Part shown: piece after piece, positions 1 to 10,636 of the stretch
How positions within the stretch are numbered: position 1 is the first letter of the stretch
Layout: the number at the start of each line of letters is the position of its first letter
Source of the DNA: Propioniferax innocua
GTDB taxonomy: Bacteria > Actinomycetota > Actinomycetes > Propionibacteriales > Propionibacteriaceae
Length of the DNA: 64,000 nucleotides
Direction: 5' to 3'
NCBI RefSeq assembly: GCF_006716235.1
Contig: NZ_VFOR01000002.1
Coordinates: 620,001-684,000, forward strand
Made by a program: the position numbers and the translations under genes
Notes under the pieces: model-generated
Databases searched by the model: none
What the model saw: only the letters and a program-made list of their open reading frames with translations
What the model was told of the DNA's origin: nothing

Positions 1-841
1 CTCGACCATAGGTGACCTCACGAAGCTCACCGGTACCGATACGCGCCCCCGCACGGCGCACACCGCCGGCCTCGATCAACGCAGGAGCCCACGATCGTGC
101 GACGTCGATATTCGGCCGCCCCATGATGCGAAGCACCCTGGTGAGTGGGAGTGCATCGGCGGCGGCCACGTTGAAGACCCCGGCGACCGATCCCGTCACG
201 ACGTGCCGACACGCGTCAACGGCGTCGAACGGGTGGAGGAACTGCATCCGCGCATCGAAACCCATGGGTTTGGGCACCACGGGCAGGGAGAGGAAGCGGC
301 CAAGACGGCTGTCGATCTCAGCCCCGAGGACTGCGGCGAACCGCAGCGTGGTAGTGCAGATATCGGGCCGATGCTCGGAGAGCCCTTTCAGATAGGCCTC
401 CATCTCAGCGGCATCACGGCCAAAAGGAGACCTGCCGGACCGAGGAAGATCGGATACCTCACTCACGCGCGTCGGCCCGGAGGCCGAGGCTCCGTAGACC
501 TCACCGGAGCTGATCGCCACGACATGACGCACTGTGGGAAGGGGCTGGCAGACCGCGAACAACCGCATGGAACCCAGAACGTTGAGTTCCTTCCCATGCG
601 CTCCACTCAGATCATCGCTGAGGGCCGCGTGGACGACAGTGTCCGGCTCCAGCTCCGCCAGTGTTCTTCCGAGCAGAGGGCTACGCAGATCAGCGCGCAC
701 GAACCGCGCACGCCCAAGATCATGCGTCGGGGGCACCAGATCGATCCCGACGACCTCGAACCCCTCGATACCGGCCAGGGACCGAGCCATCCGGGCAGCG
801 ATATCCCGCGACACCCCGGTGACCAGGACGACGCGGGACAC
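1..841 (-). CDS. NAD-dependent epimerase/dehydratase, 3' end cut by window edge
   Basis: Reading right to left from a GTG at 841, the frame is open for 280 codons to the window edge. The product begins MSRVVLVTGVSRDIAARM, an N-terminal Rossmann nucleotide-binding segment, and carries AISSGEVYGAS typical of extended SDR epimerases. Where the catalytic YxxxK is expected it reads PFGRDAAEMEAYLKG, so Tyr and Lys are not evident. Mycobacterial GalE2-type proteins are also atypical there. A TAA lies in frame upstream, which fixes the start. The gene follows the bS22 gene by 21 bp in the same direction, matching the mycobacterial Rv0500B-Rv0501 order. The sugar-nucleotide substrate cannot be told. 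Confidence 0.8.
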   Translation of the reverse strand, partial: MSRVVLVTGVSRDIAARMARSLAGIEGFEVVGIDLVPPTHDLGRARFVRADLRSPLLGRTLAELEPDTVVHAALSDDLSGAHGKELNVLGSMRLFAVCQPLPTVRHVVAISSGEVYGASASGPTRVSEVSDLPRSGRSPFGRDAAEMEAYLKGLSEHRPDICTTTLRFAAVLGAEIDSRLGRFLSLPVVPKPMGFDARMQFLHPFDAVDACRHVVTGSVAGVFNVAAADALPLTRVLRIMGRPNIDVARSWAPALIEAGGVRRAGARIGTGELREVTYGR

Positions 842-862
842 GACAGCTGCCCTGACTATGGC

Positions 863-964
863 TTACTTGCCAGCCTTGCGGCGCTGGATGCGCGTACGCT
901 TCAGCAGCTTGCGGTGCTTCTTCTTAGCCATGCGCTTGCGGCGCTTCTTGATGACCGAACCCAC
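863..964 (-). CDS. Small ribosomal subunit protein bS22 (AURKAIP1/COX24-like), 33 aa
   Basis: A 33-codon gene starts at GTG 962-964 and ends at TAA 863-865. The product starts [19 protein letters not shown] and is almost entirely Lys/Arg. This is the actinobacterial small-subunit protein bS22 seen in mycobacterial ribosome structures, where it binds 16S rRNA. An AAAGG ribosome-binding site lies 8-9 bases before the start. It sits between acuC (144 bp upstream) and the epimerase gene. Automatic gene callers often miss it because of its size. The family match is recalled and is very close to the mycobacterial sequence. Confidence 0.93.
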   Translation of the reverse strand: MGSVIKKRRKRMAKKKHRKLLKRTRIQRRKAGK

Positions 965-1108
965 AGATCGTGCCTTTCGCGAGTGAATGTGGCCGACTGC
1001 CGACCAAGACCATCACTTTACCGGGACGATCCCCACCGCCACAAACCCGCGCTTCGGCCCGGTGCTGTCGCACCGACAACAGCACCGCTCCATCACAGGG
1101 GCCGCACC

Positions 1109-2260
1109 TCAGAAACCCGGGTCCATGCCGAGCTCGGGATACACGGCCCGGCGCGTGGCGATGATCGCCTGATCGAGCCGGGAGGCGGGGTTGAAACCGA
1201 AGTCGATCGTGTCGTGTTCGGTACTGCAGCCGTCGCCCATGCCGGTGGGCGCCGTTCCACCGAACTTCGCGACGTACATCTCGCGCCACTCCTGCGGCGT
1301 CGGCGTCGCCGGGTCGATCGGCTGGCCAGCCACGACACCGAGCAGGTGCGCCCAGGCGCGCCCGACCACCTCGCGGGAATACCCGCCGCCGCCGATCGCC
1401 ACCCAGCGTCCGCACGCGTGGGCGTCAGCGAGATCGGCGACCAGGCGATAGCTCTCGGCCAGACCGTCCAGGCTGAGCCGCAGATCGGTGAGAGGGTCGA
1501 GCCGGTGGGCATCACAGCCGTGCTGAGTGATGATGATCTCCGGGGCGAATGCCTCCAGCACATCGGGAACGACCGCGCCGAAGGCTCGCAGCCAGTCTGC
1601 GTCCTCGGTGATCGCCGGGAGCGCGATGTTCACCGCACTGCCACGGGCTCCAGAACCTCCGGTTTCGGTGGCGAACCCGGTACCGGGGAAGAGATGGATG
1701 GGTGATTCGTGGATGCTGACCGTCATCACCGAAGGGTCGTCATAGAACATCTGCTGGACGCCGTCGCCGTGGTGGGCGTCGATGTCGAGATAGGCGATGC
1801 GCTCGGCACCGCGCTCCTTGAGCCAGGCGATGGCGACCGCGGCATCGTTGTAGACGCAGAAGCCGCTCGCCGCACCCGGCATCGCATGATGCAGGCCGCC
1901 GGCGATGTTGACCGCCCGGTCGGTGCGCCCGGACCACACCAGTTCGGCGGCAGTCACCGTGGCTGCGCAGATCCGCGATGACACCTGATGCATTCCCTCG
2001 AAGATCGGGTTGTCCTCGGTCCCGATGCCGTGCTGGACGCTCAGCCGTTCACGTTTGACCGCGTCGATGTATTCAGGCTCGTGAACGAGTTCCAACAGTG
2101 CGTCGTCGGCCTCACCGGGAGGGACGATCTCGAAGGCATCCAGCACGCCCAGACAACGAGCCAGTTCGACCGCGGCACGCACCCGGTGCGGGCCCATGGG
2201 GTGTTCGGCCCCGAAACTGTATTCGGCCAGCCCTTCGCCATGCACCAGGTGGGGCTTCAT
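1109..2260 (-). CDS. acuC: Acetoin utilization protein AcuC / class I histone-deacetylase-like enzyme
   Basis: A 383-residue zinc-dependent deacetylase of the arginase/deacetylase fold. It is predicted to remove acetyl groups from protein lysines such as acetyl-CoA synthetase. The hallmark motifs are visible: GGLHHAMPGAASGFCVYND (His pair and GF-CYND), DIDAHHGDGVQ (zinc ligands and charge-relay His), QHGCDAHRLDPL (third zinc ligand) and the late active-site Tyr in GGGGYSR. Its ATG overlaps the proC stop by one base (TGATG), so it is the last gene of an asd-proC-acuC operon. Length is normal for AcuC. Acetoin specificity is only a family name here; general lysine deacetylation is more likely. 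Confidence 0.9.
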   Translation of the reverse strand: MKPHLVHGEGLAEYSFGAEHPMGPHRVRAAVELARCLGVLDAFEIVPPGEADDALLELVHEPEYIDAVKRERLSVQHGIGTEDNPIFEGMHQVSSRICAATVTAAELVWSGRTDRAVNIAGGLHHAMPGAASGFCVYNDAAVAIAWLKERGAERIAYLDIDAHHGDGVQQMFYDDPSVMTVSIHESPIHLFPGTGFATETGGSGARGSAVNIALPAITEDADWLRAFGAVVPDVLEAFAPEIIITQHGCDAHRLDPLTDLRLSLDGLAESYRLVADLADAHACGRWVAIGGGGYSREVVGRAWAHLLGVVAGQPIDPATPTPQEWREMYVAKFGGTAPTGMGDGCSTEHDTIDFGFNPASRLDQAIIATRRAVYPELGMDPGF

Positions 2261-3042
2261 CAGGATCGTCCCAGTTCTTCACTTCGTTGACGCGCGGCCT
2301 CGACGGCATCGGCGATCGCCGGACGCAGCCCATGCCGATCCAATGCCCGCAGTCCCTGCACCGTGGTGCCGCCCGGAGAGCTGACCTGCTCTCTCAGCTC
2401 CACCGGATGGGTGCCGGCGTCGAGCATGGTCGAAGCGCCCAGGAAGGTCTGCACCGTCAACCGCGTCGCGACCGGACGAGGCAGCCCCTGTTGGACGCCT
2501 GCTTCGATCATCGCGTCAACCATCGCGAAGACATACGCCGGCCCCGAGCCGGAGACTCCGGTGGCCGCGTCCTGCAGCCGTTCGGGAAGGACCTCCACGA
2601 TGCCGACGGCTTCGAGCAATGACCGCACCAGCGCGAGGTGGTCGTCCCCGGTATGCGTTCCCGGCGAGACGATCGAGACGCCCCGCCCAACCCGTGCCGG
2701 GGTGTTGGGCATGACCCGTGCCACCGGGTTGGCCGTTCCCAGAGCGGATTCGAGCGTCGCCACCGAAACGCCCGCCGCGACCGAGATGACGACCGCATCC
2801 GGATCGAGGTGATCGGCGACCTGCCCGAGAAGCCCAGCGATGGCGTCGGGCTTGACCGCAACGAGGACCGCGTCGGCCCCCGGCACCATTTCCTCGATCG
2901 TGCCGTGGCGGACACCCGAACGTGCGGAATCCACGGCCGGGTCGACGGTGGCGAGGTCGGAGGTCGGCCATCCCTTGGCCACGAGGCCGTCGAGAATGGC
3001 TCCTCCCATGTTCCCGACGCCGATGACGGTCACACGCGACAT
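2260..3042 (-). CDS. proC: Pyrroline-5-carboxylate reductase
   Basis: A 260-residue enzyme that reduces 1-pyrroline-5-carboxylate to L-proline with NAD(P)H, the last step of proline synthesis. The N-terminal dinucleotide fold reads VIGVGNMGGAIL. The family signature near the C-terminus reads SPGGTTVQGLRALD and provides the helical dimerisation domain. The ATG at 3042 is preceded by a purine-rich stretch with AAGGAAG. The gap to the asd stop is 26 bp and the stop overlaps the acuC start, so the three genes are probably co-transcribed. The order next to bS22 and a galE-like gene matches mycobacteria. Confidence 0.95.
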   Translation of the reverse strand: MSRVTVIGVGNMGGAILDGLVAKGWPTSDLATVDPAVDSARSGVRHGTIEEMVPGADAVLVAVKPDAIAGLLGQVADHLDPDAVVISVAAGVSVATLESALGTANPVARVMPNTPARVGRGVSIVSPGTHTGDDHLALVRSLLEAVGIVEVLPERLQDAATGVSGSGPAYVFAMVDAMIEAGVQQGLPRPVATRLTVQTFLGASTMLDAGTHPVELREQVSSPGGTTVQGLRALDRHGLRPAIADAVEAARQRSEELGRS

Positions 3043-3068
3043 GCTCTCTCGCTTCCTTCGGTTCGTCC

Positions 3069-5197
<2,129 letters not shown>

Positions 5198-5261
5198 GGA
5201 CGCCACCTCGACGCAGAGCCGCGTCTGACCGGCACAACGTCACATTGGGAGAGGCCGGGCG

Positions 5262-6113
5262 TCACAACCAGTCGACGCGCCCCGCCAGCATCGCGTAACC
5301 GATGAACGCGGCGATGTCGATGAAGGTGTGCGCGGCGACGAACGGCCCGCTGCGTCGCCACCGCAGGAACAGCAGCCCGAACACGATGCCCATGACCACG
5401 TTCCCGGCGAACCCGCCGAACCCCTGATACAGGTGATACGAACCGCGAATCAACGCGCTTGCCACCACGATGGCCCACCATGTCCAGCCGATCTGACGCA
5501 ACCGGAGGAACAGGTAGCCGAGCATGATGACCTCCTCGACGATCCCGTTCATCGCCGCCGCCAGCATGTACACCGGGATCGTCCACCAGTTCTCGGCGAG
5601 ATTGCCCGGCTCCACGGTGGTGTTGACGCCCAGCTCACGGGCCATCAGATAGAAGCCGAGCCCAGGAACTCCGATGGCGAAGGCCAGCAGGAAACCACGC
5701 AGCAGGTCCGAGGCCGGTCGCGCCAGGTCGAACCCCAAGCCATTCCCGAGGCCTCGACTGTTCGCAGAGACCGGACCATCTCCGGCGTTCCCCACGGTCT
5801 CCGGGAGCGCCGGCCGAACCCACAGCAGGTACATCACCAACGCCACGGGCACAAGACTCGTCACGATCCAGGTGAGTTGGAAGGCCAGATCCAGCCAGGG
5901 TCGGTCGGCAGCCACCGATGAGTTCATCTGCGTCGACTGCGAAGCCAAGGGCTCAGCACGCGTCATGCGATCGATGATGCGCAGGATGGAACGCAGCGCA
6001 TCAGCACCCAGGGAGACGCCCAGGACCAGGAGAACCTCGAGGCCGAGACCCCGCGTCGACCCCGGAGCAACCGGCCGGTCGCCGTCGCCTCCCACCATGG
6101 CCCTATCCGGCAT
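5262..6113 (-). CDS. CPBP-family intramembrane protease-like protein
   Basis: A 283-residue membrane protein of the CPBP (CAAX protease/bacteriocin-processing, Abi) family. It has about eight hydrophobic segments. The first motif reads EEVIMLGYLFLR: the two Glu are present, but the usual Arg three residues after them is Gly. A His follows in RGSYHLYQGF, and the last motif is HTFIDI. The ATG at 6113 lies 5 bp after the stop of the upstream TIM-barrel gene, so it is the third gene of a ppx-TIM-CPBP operon. It converges with the CDF gene; a small GACGC/GCGTC hairpin lies in the 64-bp gap. The substrate is unknown. Confidence 0.8.
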   Translation of the reverse strand: MPDRAMVGGDGDRPVAPGSTRGLGLEVLLVLGVSLGADALRSILRIIDRMTRAEPLASQSTQMNSSVAADRPWLDLAFQLTWIVTSLVPVALVMYLLWVRPALPETVGNAGDGPVSANSRGLGNGLGFDLARPASDLLRGFLLAFAIGVPGLGFYLMARELGVNTTVEPGNLAENWWTIPVYMLAAAMNGIVEEVIMLGYLFLRLRQIGWTWWAIVVASALIRGSYHLYQGFGGFAGNVVMGIVFGLLFLRWRRSGPFVAAHTFIDIAAFIGYAMLAGRVDWL

Positions 6114-6118
6114 GGGTC

Positions 6119-6937
6119 TCAGACGGTGAAGTGGCGCCGGGCGAAATCGCGGGCGGCGACGAGCGTCTCCACCCGCGCGTCCCGATCCAGACCACGGGTG
6201 CTGGCCTCGAGCACGATGTGTCCGGCGAAGCCGGCCGCCGCAAGATCGGCGAGGACGCCCGCCGCGTCCTGGTCACCCTCACCGGGCATGAGGTGTTCAT
6301 CGGCAAACGACCCCTTCCCGTCGGTCAGGTGCAGGTGACGCAGCCGGTCACCCCACGCGGCCACGAGTTCACGGGACCGCTGCCCCGCGGTGGAGGCGTG
6401 CGAGAGGTCGAGCGTCAGGTTTTCATAGGGCTGGTCGGTGGGGTCCCAGGTGGGCAGGTAGGCCTTGAATTCGCGTCGGGTCTTCGGCAACCGCCATGGA
6501 TACATGTTCTCGACGCAGAACGTGATGCCGGTCTCGGCGTTGAGCCGATCGATGCCCTCCACGAACGAGGTTCCGTAACGGCCCTGCCAACGGAAGGGTG
6601 GATGGACCACGACGATCTCGGCACCCAACTGACGAGCCGCCTCGGCCGAGCGCTGCAGTTTGCCCCAGGGGTCCTTGCCCCAGACATCCTGCGTCACGAG
6701 CAGGCAGGGTGCGTGTACCGAGACCACCGGAACCCCGAAATGGTCACGCAGTCGCTCCACGGCGTCGACGTCCTCGGCCAGTGGATCGAGCCCGACCATC
6801 ACCTCCACGCCGTCGAAGCCACAGTCACGGGCCAGTTCGAACCCCGCGGTCGTCCCGTCGGGGTAGGCGCAGCTGGTGCTGAGCGCGACGTCCACCGGCG
6901 TGGTGACGTTCATCGACGTTCCCGGGGCTGAGGTCAT
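6119..6937 (-). CDS. Sugar phosphate isomerase/epimerase-like TIM barrel (AP endonuclease 2 superfamily)
   Basis: A 272-residue xylose-isomerase-like TIM barrel. The metal-ligand strands are recognisable: VSVHAPCLL, VVVHPPFRWQ, FCVENMYPW (Glu), LDLSHAST, HLHLTDGKGS and HLMPGEG, followed by a final Glu in IVLEAST. These ligands are typical of divalent-metal-dependent epimerases and isomerases. The gene starts 4 bp after the ppx stop and is followed after 5 bp by the CPBP gene. The substrate cannot be inferred. The same pairing with ppx/gppA is common in actinobacteria. Confidence 0.82.
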   Translation of the reverse strand: MTSAPGTSMNVTTPVDVALSTSCAYPDGTTAGFELARDCGFDGVEVMVGLDPLAEDVDAVERLRDHFGVPVVSVHAPCLLVTQDVWGKDPWGKLQRSAEAARQLGAEIVVVHPPFRWQGRYGTSFVEGIDRLNAETGITFCVENMYPWRLPKTRREFKAYLPTWDPTDQPYENLTLDLSHASTAGQRSRELVAAWGDRLRHLHLTDGKGSFADEHLMPGEGDQDAAGVLADLAAAGFAGHIVLEASTRGLDRDARVETLVAARDFARRHFTV

Positions 6938-6941
6938 GGAA

Positions 6942-7934
6942 TCAGACCGGTGTCTCGGCGAGCACGAGCCCGGGTGAGGGCGTCGGCTTCAGCGCCCGCG
7001 CGCTCGGCGATCCATTGGTGTAGAAGTCGAGGTGGTCGAGGTACGTCACGATGACGCCCTCACGCACGGCCCAGGGGCACAGATCGAGGTGGTCGATGCC
7101 GGCCAGCTCCATGACGGCCTCGGCCACGACGGCACCGGCGAGCACCTGCGGGGCCCGCCCCTCGGAGACACCAGGGAGCGCGGCACGCTGCTCCACCGGT
7201 GTGCGGTCGAGGCGATCGACCATGTCTCGCAGGGCCTCACGGTGCAGGACGCGAGGCACATACGGCCCCTCCGAGGCCGGCGCGGCCCCGGCGATACGGC
7301 CGAGCGTCCGGAAGGTCTTCGACGTCCCAACGGTCCTGTCGAACGGTGCGACACGGAGGACGTCACCGATCACCGAGCCGATCGTGGTGCGGGCGTGCCG
7401 ACGCATGGCCTTGGTGTTCCCAGAGCTCCCGAAATCACGTGTCAGGCGTCCGGCGCCGAGCGGCACCGACAGCGCGACGTGGGGCTCCTCGTCACTGCCT
7501 GCCGCGATCTCCAGCGAGCCACCGCCGATGTCGAACACGCCCAGGGTCCCAGCCGACCAGCCGTACCAACGACGGGCCGAGAGGAAGGTGAGTCGAGACT
7601 CATCGGTCCCGGAGAGAACGCGGAGTTCGACGCCGGTCTCCTTCTTGCACCGCAAGATGACATCATCACAGTTCGTGGCCTCACGCAGCGCGGAGGTGAC
7701 GAACGGCAGCAGGGACGAGCAGCCGGTGTCCTCGGCGAACTCTCGAGAGCTGGCGACCATCTCGATCAGGGCATCCGCGCCCTTCTTGCTCATGGAGCCG
7801 TCATCCTCGATGTGTTCGGCCAGACGCAGCTGCGACTTGTGGCTGGCCGCCGGGATCGGCGGGCCACCCACACGAGCGTCCATCACCAGCAGATGGACGG
7901 TATTGGATCCGATGTCCAGCACTCCCAGTCGCAC
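6942..7934 (-). CDS. ppx: Exopolyphosphatase / guanosine pentaphosphatase (Ppx/GppA)
   Basis: A 330-residue protein with the ASKHA phosphatase fold, predicted to cleave inorganic polyphosphate and/or pppGpp. The N-terminal phosphate-binding loop reads LDIGSNTVHLL and the second loop reads FDIGGGSLEIAAG. Length matches the short actinobacterial Ppx proteins, which lack the C-terminal HD domain of E. coli Ppx. It starts at GTG 7934, with TACGCT 8 bases upstream as a possible leaderless -10, and heads the operon with the TIM-barrel and CPBP genes. Polyphosphatase versus pppGpp hydrolase cannot be separated by sequence. Confidence 0.9.
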   Translation of the reverse strand: MRLGVLDIGSNTVHLLVMDARVGGPPIPAASHKSQLRLAEHIEDDGSMSKKGADALIEMVASSREFAEDTGCSSLLPFVTSALREATNCDDVILRCKKETGVELRVLSGTDESRLTFLSARRWYGWSAGTLGVFDIGGGSLEIAAGSDEEPHVALSVPLGAGRLTRDFGSSGNTKAMRRHARTTIGSVIGDVLRVAPFDRTVGTSKTFRTLGRIAGAAPASEGPYVPRVLHREALRDMVDRLDRTPVEQRAALPGVSEGRAPQVLAGAVVAEAVMELAGIDHLDLCPWAVREGVIVTYLDHLDFYTNGSPSARALKPTPSPGLVLAETPV

Positions 7935-7989
7935 AACATGACAGCGTACCGTCGAGTGCTACGGCAAAGCGAACGCGGAACGGAGCAGC

Positions 7990-8754
7990 ATGGAGATCGA
8001 ACTGGGTTTTCCTCGCACGTGGGTGGAGTTCACCGACCCCGCCGATACCGATCAGGTGATCCGGGCCGATCTGACCTGGCTGACGTCCCGCTGGCACTGC
8101 ACGTTCGGTAACGGATGCCCCGGGATCACCGGCGACCCGGACCATGGATGCTGCTCCTTCGGTGCGCATTTCACCGATGACGATGACGTCGCACGCGTCC
8201 GAACAGCCGTGGAACGGCTGACCCCGCAGACATGGCAGAACCACGGCGTCGAATGGCTGACCGAGGCCGAACCCGACGAGGATTCCGATCCGGATGAGGG
8301 ACCCGAACTGTGCACCACCCTTCACGAGGGGGCATGCGTCTTCCTCAATCGTCCCGGCTTCGAAGCCGGGCACGGCTGCGCGCTGCATGCCTTGGCGCTC
8401 CGCGAGGGACGCAGTTTCGTGGAGACCAAGCCCGACGTGTGCTGGCAGCTGCCCATCAAACGCAGCTATCGCGATGTGGAGCGCGGTGACGGCACCGAGT
8501 ATCTGGAGATCTCCATCAGCGAGTACACCCGCGCCCACTGGGGTCCCGGCGGGCACGATCTCGATTGGTTCTGCACCTCCAACACCGAGGCCCACACCGC
8601 CGACGAACCGGTGTGGCGCAGCAGCCGAGATGAGCTCGTGGAGCTGCTCGGCGCACCCGCCTACGAAGAGCTGGCCCGTCACTGCGCAGCCCATGAAGAG
8701 CGTCACCTCGGCCCGATGCACCCCGCCGATCCCGATGACCGGCAAGCCTCATAG
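7990..8754 (+). CDS. Conserved cysteine-rich protein of unknown function
   Basis: A 254-residue soluble protein with many Cys and Trp. Cys occurs in [39 protein letters not shown] and CWQLP. This spacing resembles Zn/Fe-chelating YkgJ- or DUF3109-like proteins, but I cannot make a firm family call. The middle is acidic ([13 protein letters not shown]). No signal peptide or membrane helix is seen. The ATG at 7990 has ACGGAGC upstream. It is divergent from ppx with a 55-bp gap. Metal binding is inferred from the cysteines only. Confidence 0.75.
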   Translation: MEIELGFPRTWVEFTDPADTDQVIRADLTWLTSRWHCTFGNGCPGITGDPDHGCCSFGAHFTDDDDVARVRTAVERLTPQTWQNHGVEWLTEAEPDEDSDPDEGPELCTTLHEGACVFLNRPGFEAGHGCALHALALREGRSFVETKPDVCWQLPIKRSYRDVERGDGTEYLEISISEYTRAHWGPGGHDLDWFCTSNTEAHTADEPVWRSSRDELVELLGAPAYEELARHCAAHEERHLGPMHPADPDDRQAS

Positions 8755-8824
8755 CAGATCGATTCCTTCCCCGAAGGAGGCACCGGATTTTCCCCTGGAG
8801 GAAGGTTGAGTCCAGAATAAGCAC

Positions 8825-9457
8825 ATGCACGTCGACCACATCATCTATGCAGCGAACCCCGACGGACTGCAGGCATCGGCTGATCGCCTGAGCAAGTTGC
8901 TCGGTGCGCCATCCCGCGATGGTGGCTTCCACCCGCGCTTCGGCACTCGCAACCGCCTGATCCCCGTCGCTCACGGTCGCTACGTCGAGATCGTCGAGGT
9001 GCTCGATCACCCTGCCGCCGAGAAGGCCCCCTTCGGTCAGGTGGTGCGGGCTCGTTCCGAGGCGGGCGGTGGCTGGCTCGGCTGGGCACTCTCGGTGGAC
9101 GATATGGCTCCGATCGAGGCACGGCTTGACCGTGAGAGCGTCCCCGGTAACCGCACCTTCCCCGACGGTCGGCAGCTGGAATGGCGCCAGATCGGCATCA
9201 AGGGGCTCCAGGCCGATCCGCAGCTCCCGTTCTTCCTGAAATGGGTCAGCGATGACATCGTGCGTCCCAGCGCACTGACGAGTGAGTTGGAGATGATCCG
9301 TATCGAGATCGCCGGCGACAAGAGCCGGCTCGATGACTGGATCAACGGCGACTCCGCCGAGCTCCTCGACATCGACATCGAATGGGTCGCCCCCCACGGC
9401 CAACCCGGTCTCATCGCCGCGCACTTCGATACCCCGCTCGGCAAGATCCGGATCTGA
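8825..9457 (+). CDS. VOC superfamily (glyoxalase-like) protein
   Basis: A 210-residue protein starting MHVDHIIYAANPDGLQASAD, the first beta-alpha-beta unit of a vicinal-oxygen-chelate fold with a metal-type His. A Glu-containing strand (RYVEIVEVLDH) follows. It best fits the Glyoxalase-like (Glyoxalase_3) group often found as a lone gene in actinobacteria. The 3' end lies 17 bp before pat in the same direction, so the two may share a transcript. The 70-bp gap before it holds only a weak CCTT/AAGG hairpin. The substrate is unknown. Confidence 0.75.
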   Translation: MHVDHIIYAANPDGLQASADRLSKLLGAPSRDGGFHPRFGTRNRLIPVAHGRYVEIVEVLDHPAAEKAPFGQVVRARSEAGGGWLGWALSVDDMAPIEARLDRESVPGNRTFPDGRQLEWRQIGIKGLQADPQLPFFLKWVSDDIVRPSALTSELEMIRIEIAGDKSRLDDWINGDSAELLDIDIEWVAPHGQPGLIAAHFDTPLGKIRI

Positions 9458-9474
9458 CGGGAACCGACCAGGGC

Positions 9475-10548
9475 ATGTCTTTTGAAGCGGCCGCTGGCCC
9501 GGTCCCCATCCGTCCGGAAATCGCAGCCCTCGCCGCCTATCGCCCCGGTGGCGCGGCTCCGGGCCCGGACGCGGTCAAGCTCTCCAGCAACGAGAACCCT
9601 TTCCCTCCATTGCCCTCTGTGGCGGAGGCCATCGCCGAATCTGCCGCGCACCTGCCGCTGTACCCGGACAACGCCGCCGCCCAGCTCACCACCGAGGTCG
9701 CGAACTGGCTCGATGTGTCCGCCGAGCATCTCTCGTTCGGTGCCGGCTCGGTCAGCGTCCTGATGCATCTGCTGAATGCGATCAGCGGCCCGGGGGACGA
9801 GATCGTGTTCCCGTGGCGTAGCTTCGAGGCCTATCCCCTCGCGGTGAACGTTCCGGGTGCCACTCCTGTCCAGATACCGCTGCTCACCGACGGCCGCCAC
9901 GATCTGGAGGCGATGTGCGCGGCCGTCACCGAACGTACCCGCGCCGTACTGGTGTGCACGCCGAACAACCCGACAGGCCCCTGCGTCACCCATGAAGAGC
10001 TGACCGATCTGCTTGCGCAGCTTCCGGAACGCACCATGCTCGTGGTGGACGAGGCCTACATCGAGTTCGCCACCGACCCCGAGGCCGCCCGTCCCCTGGA
10101 GCTGCTGGACGACCCCCGCATCGCGGTGCTCCGCACTTTCTCCAAGGCTTGGGGGCTGGCAGGGTTCCGCATCGGCTACGGAATCACCCACCCGACGCTG
10201 GCCGCCGCGATCCGCACCGTGACGCCACCGTTCTCGGTATCGGTCCCTGCACAGGCCGCAGCGTTGGCAACTCTGGCCGCGAGGGAGAAGCTACTCGCCC
10301 AAGTCGAGAAGACCATTGCCGAACGCGACCGCATGGTGGGTCGCATGCGTGGACTCGGCTTCGACGTCCCGGACTCCCAGGGGAACTTCGTGTGGCTCCC
10401 GGCCGCCGATCAGACCGATCGCTGGGCCGCCCATTTCGCCGATCACGGCCTCATCGTGCGCGCCTACGCCCCCGATGGCATCCGTATCACCGTCAGCACC
10501 CCGGAGATCAACGACCGCGTCCTCGACGCCGCCGCCGGTCTTCGTTGA
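9475..10548 (+). CDS. pat: Aromatic amino acid aminotransferase (Pat; HisC-like)
   Basis: A 357-residue fold-type I PLP aminotransferase. The PLP Lys is in FSKAWGLAGFRIGY, with SSNENPFPP, NNPTGP and the Asp of VVDEAYIEF. WRSFEAYPLAV is characteristic of the Pat subgroup, which aminates phenylpyruvate or hydroxyphenylpyruvate, rather than true histidinol-phosphate aminotransferases. No his genes are nearby. The frame is open further upstream, but ATG 9475 begins at the conserved N-terminus, 17 bp after the VOC gene. The stop codon (10546-10548) lies in the first unit of a 25-bp tandem repeat shared with the end of disA. HisC activity remains possible. Confidence 0.85.
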   Translation: MSFEAAAGPVPIRPEIAALAAYRPGGAAPGPDAVKLSSNENPFPPLPSVAEAIAESAAHLPLYPDNAAAQLTTEVANWLDVSAEHLSFGAGSVSVLMHLLNAISGPGDEIVFPWRSFEAYPLAVNVPGATPVQIPLLTDGRHDLEAMCAAVTERTRAVLVCTPNNPTGPCVTHEELTDLLAQLPERTMLVVDEAYIEFATDPEAARPLELLDDPRIAVLRTFSKAWGLAGFRIGYGITHPTLAAAIRTVTPPFSVSVPAQAAALATLAAREKLLAQVEKTIAERDRMVGRMRGLGFDVPDSQGNFVWLPAADQTDRWAAHFADHGLIVRAYAPDGIRITVSTPEINDRVLDAAAGLR

Positions 10549-10636
10549 GGCGGGCCTCACCACCATTCGTTGAGGCGGGCCTCACCGTCATTCATCGAGG
10601 CGGGCCTCACCGTCATTCATTGAGGGAGGCCTCCGC
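10543..10636. repeat. 25-bp tandem repeat spanning the pat and disA stop codons
   Basis: Three near-identical 25-bp units (10543-10567, 10568-10592, 10593-10617) are followed by a diverged partial fourth that is the end of disA. Each holds GAGGCGGGCCTC, a near-palindrome able to form a short stem. The pat stop is in unit 1. The disA stop (10613-10615) is in unit 3. The units probably arose from the disA tail, since the fourth unit encodes its last residues. Confidence 0.9.

Noticed and set aside
203-1705. Open frame of 500 codons on the plus strand
   Set aside because: Antisense to the epimerase, bS22 and acuC genes, all of which have conserved motifs.
9475-10548. Histidinol-phosphate aminotransferase HisC
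   Set aside because: The fold is the same, but the WRSFEAYPL signature and the lack of his genes favour the aromatic aminotransferase Pat.
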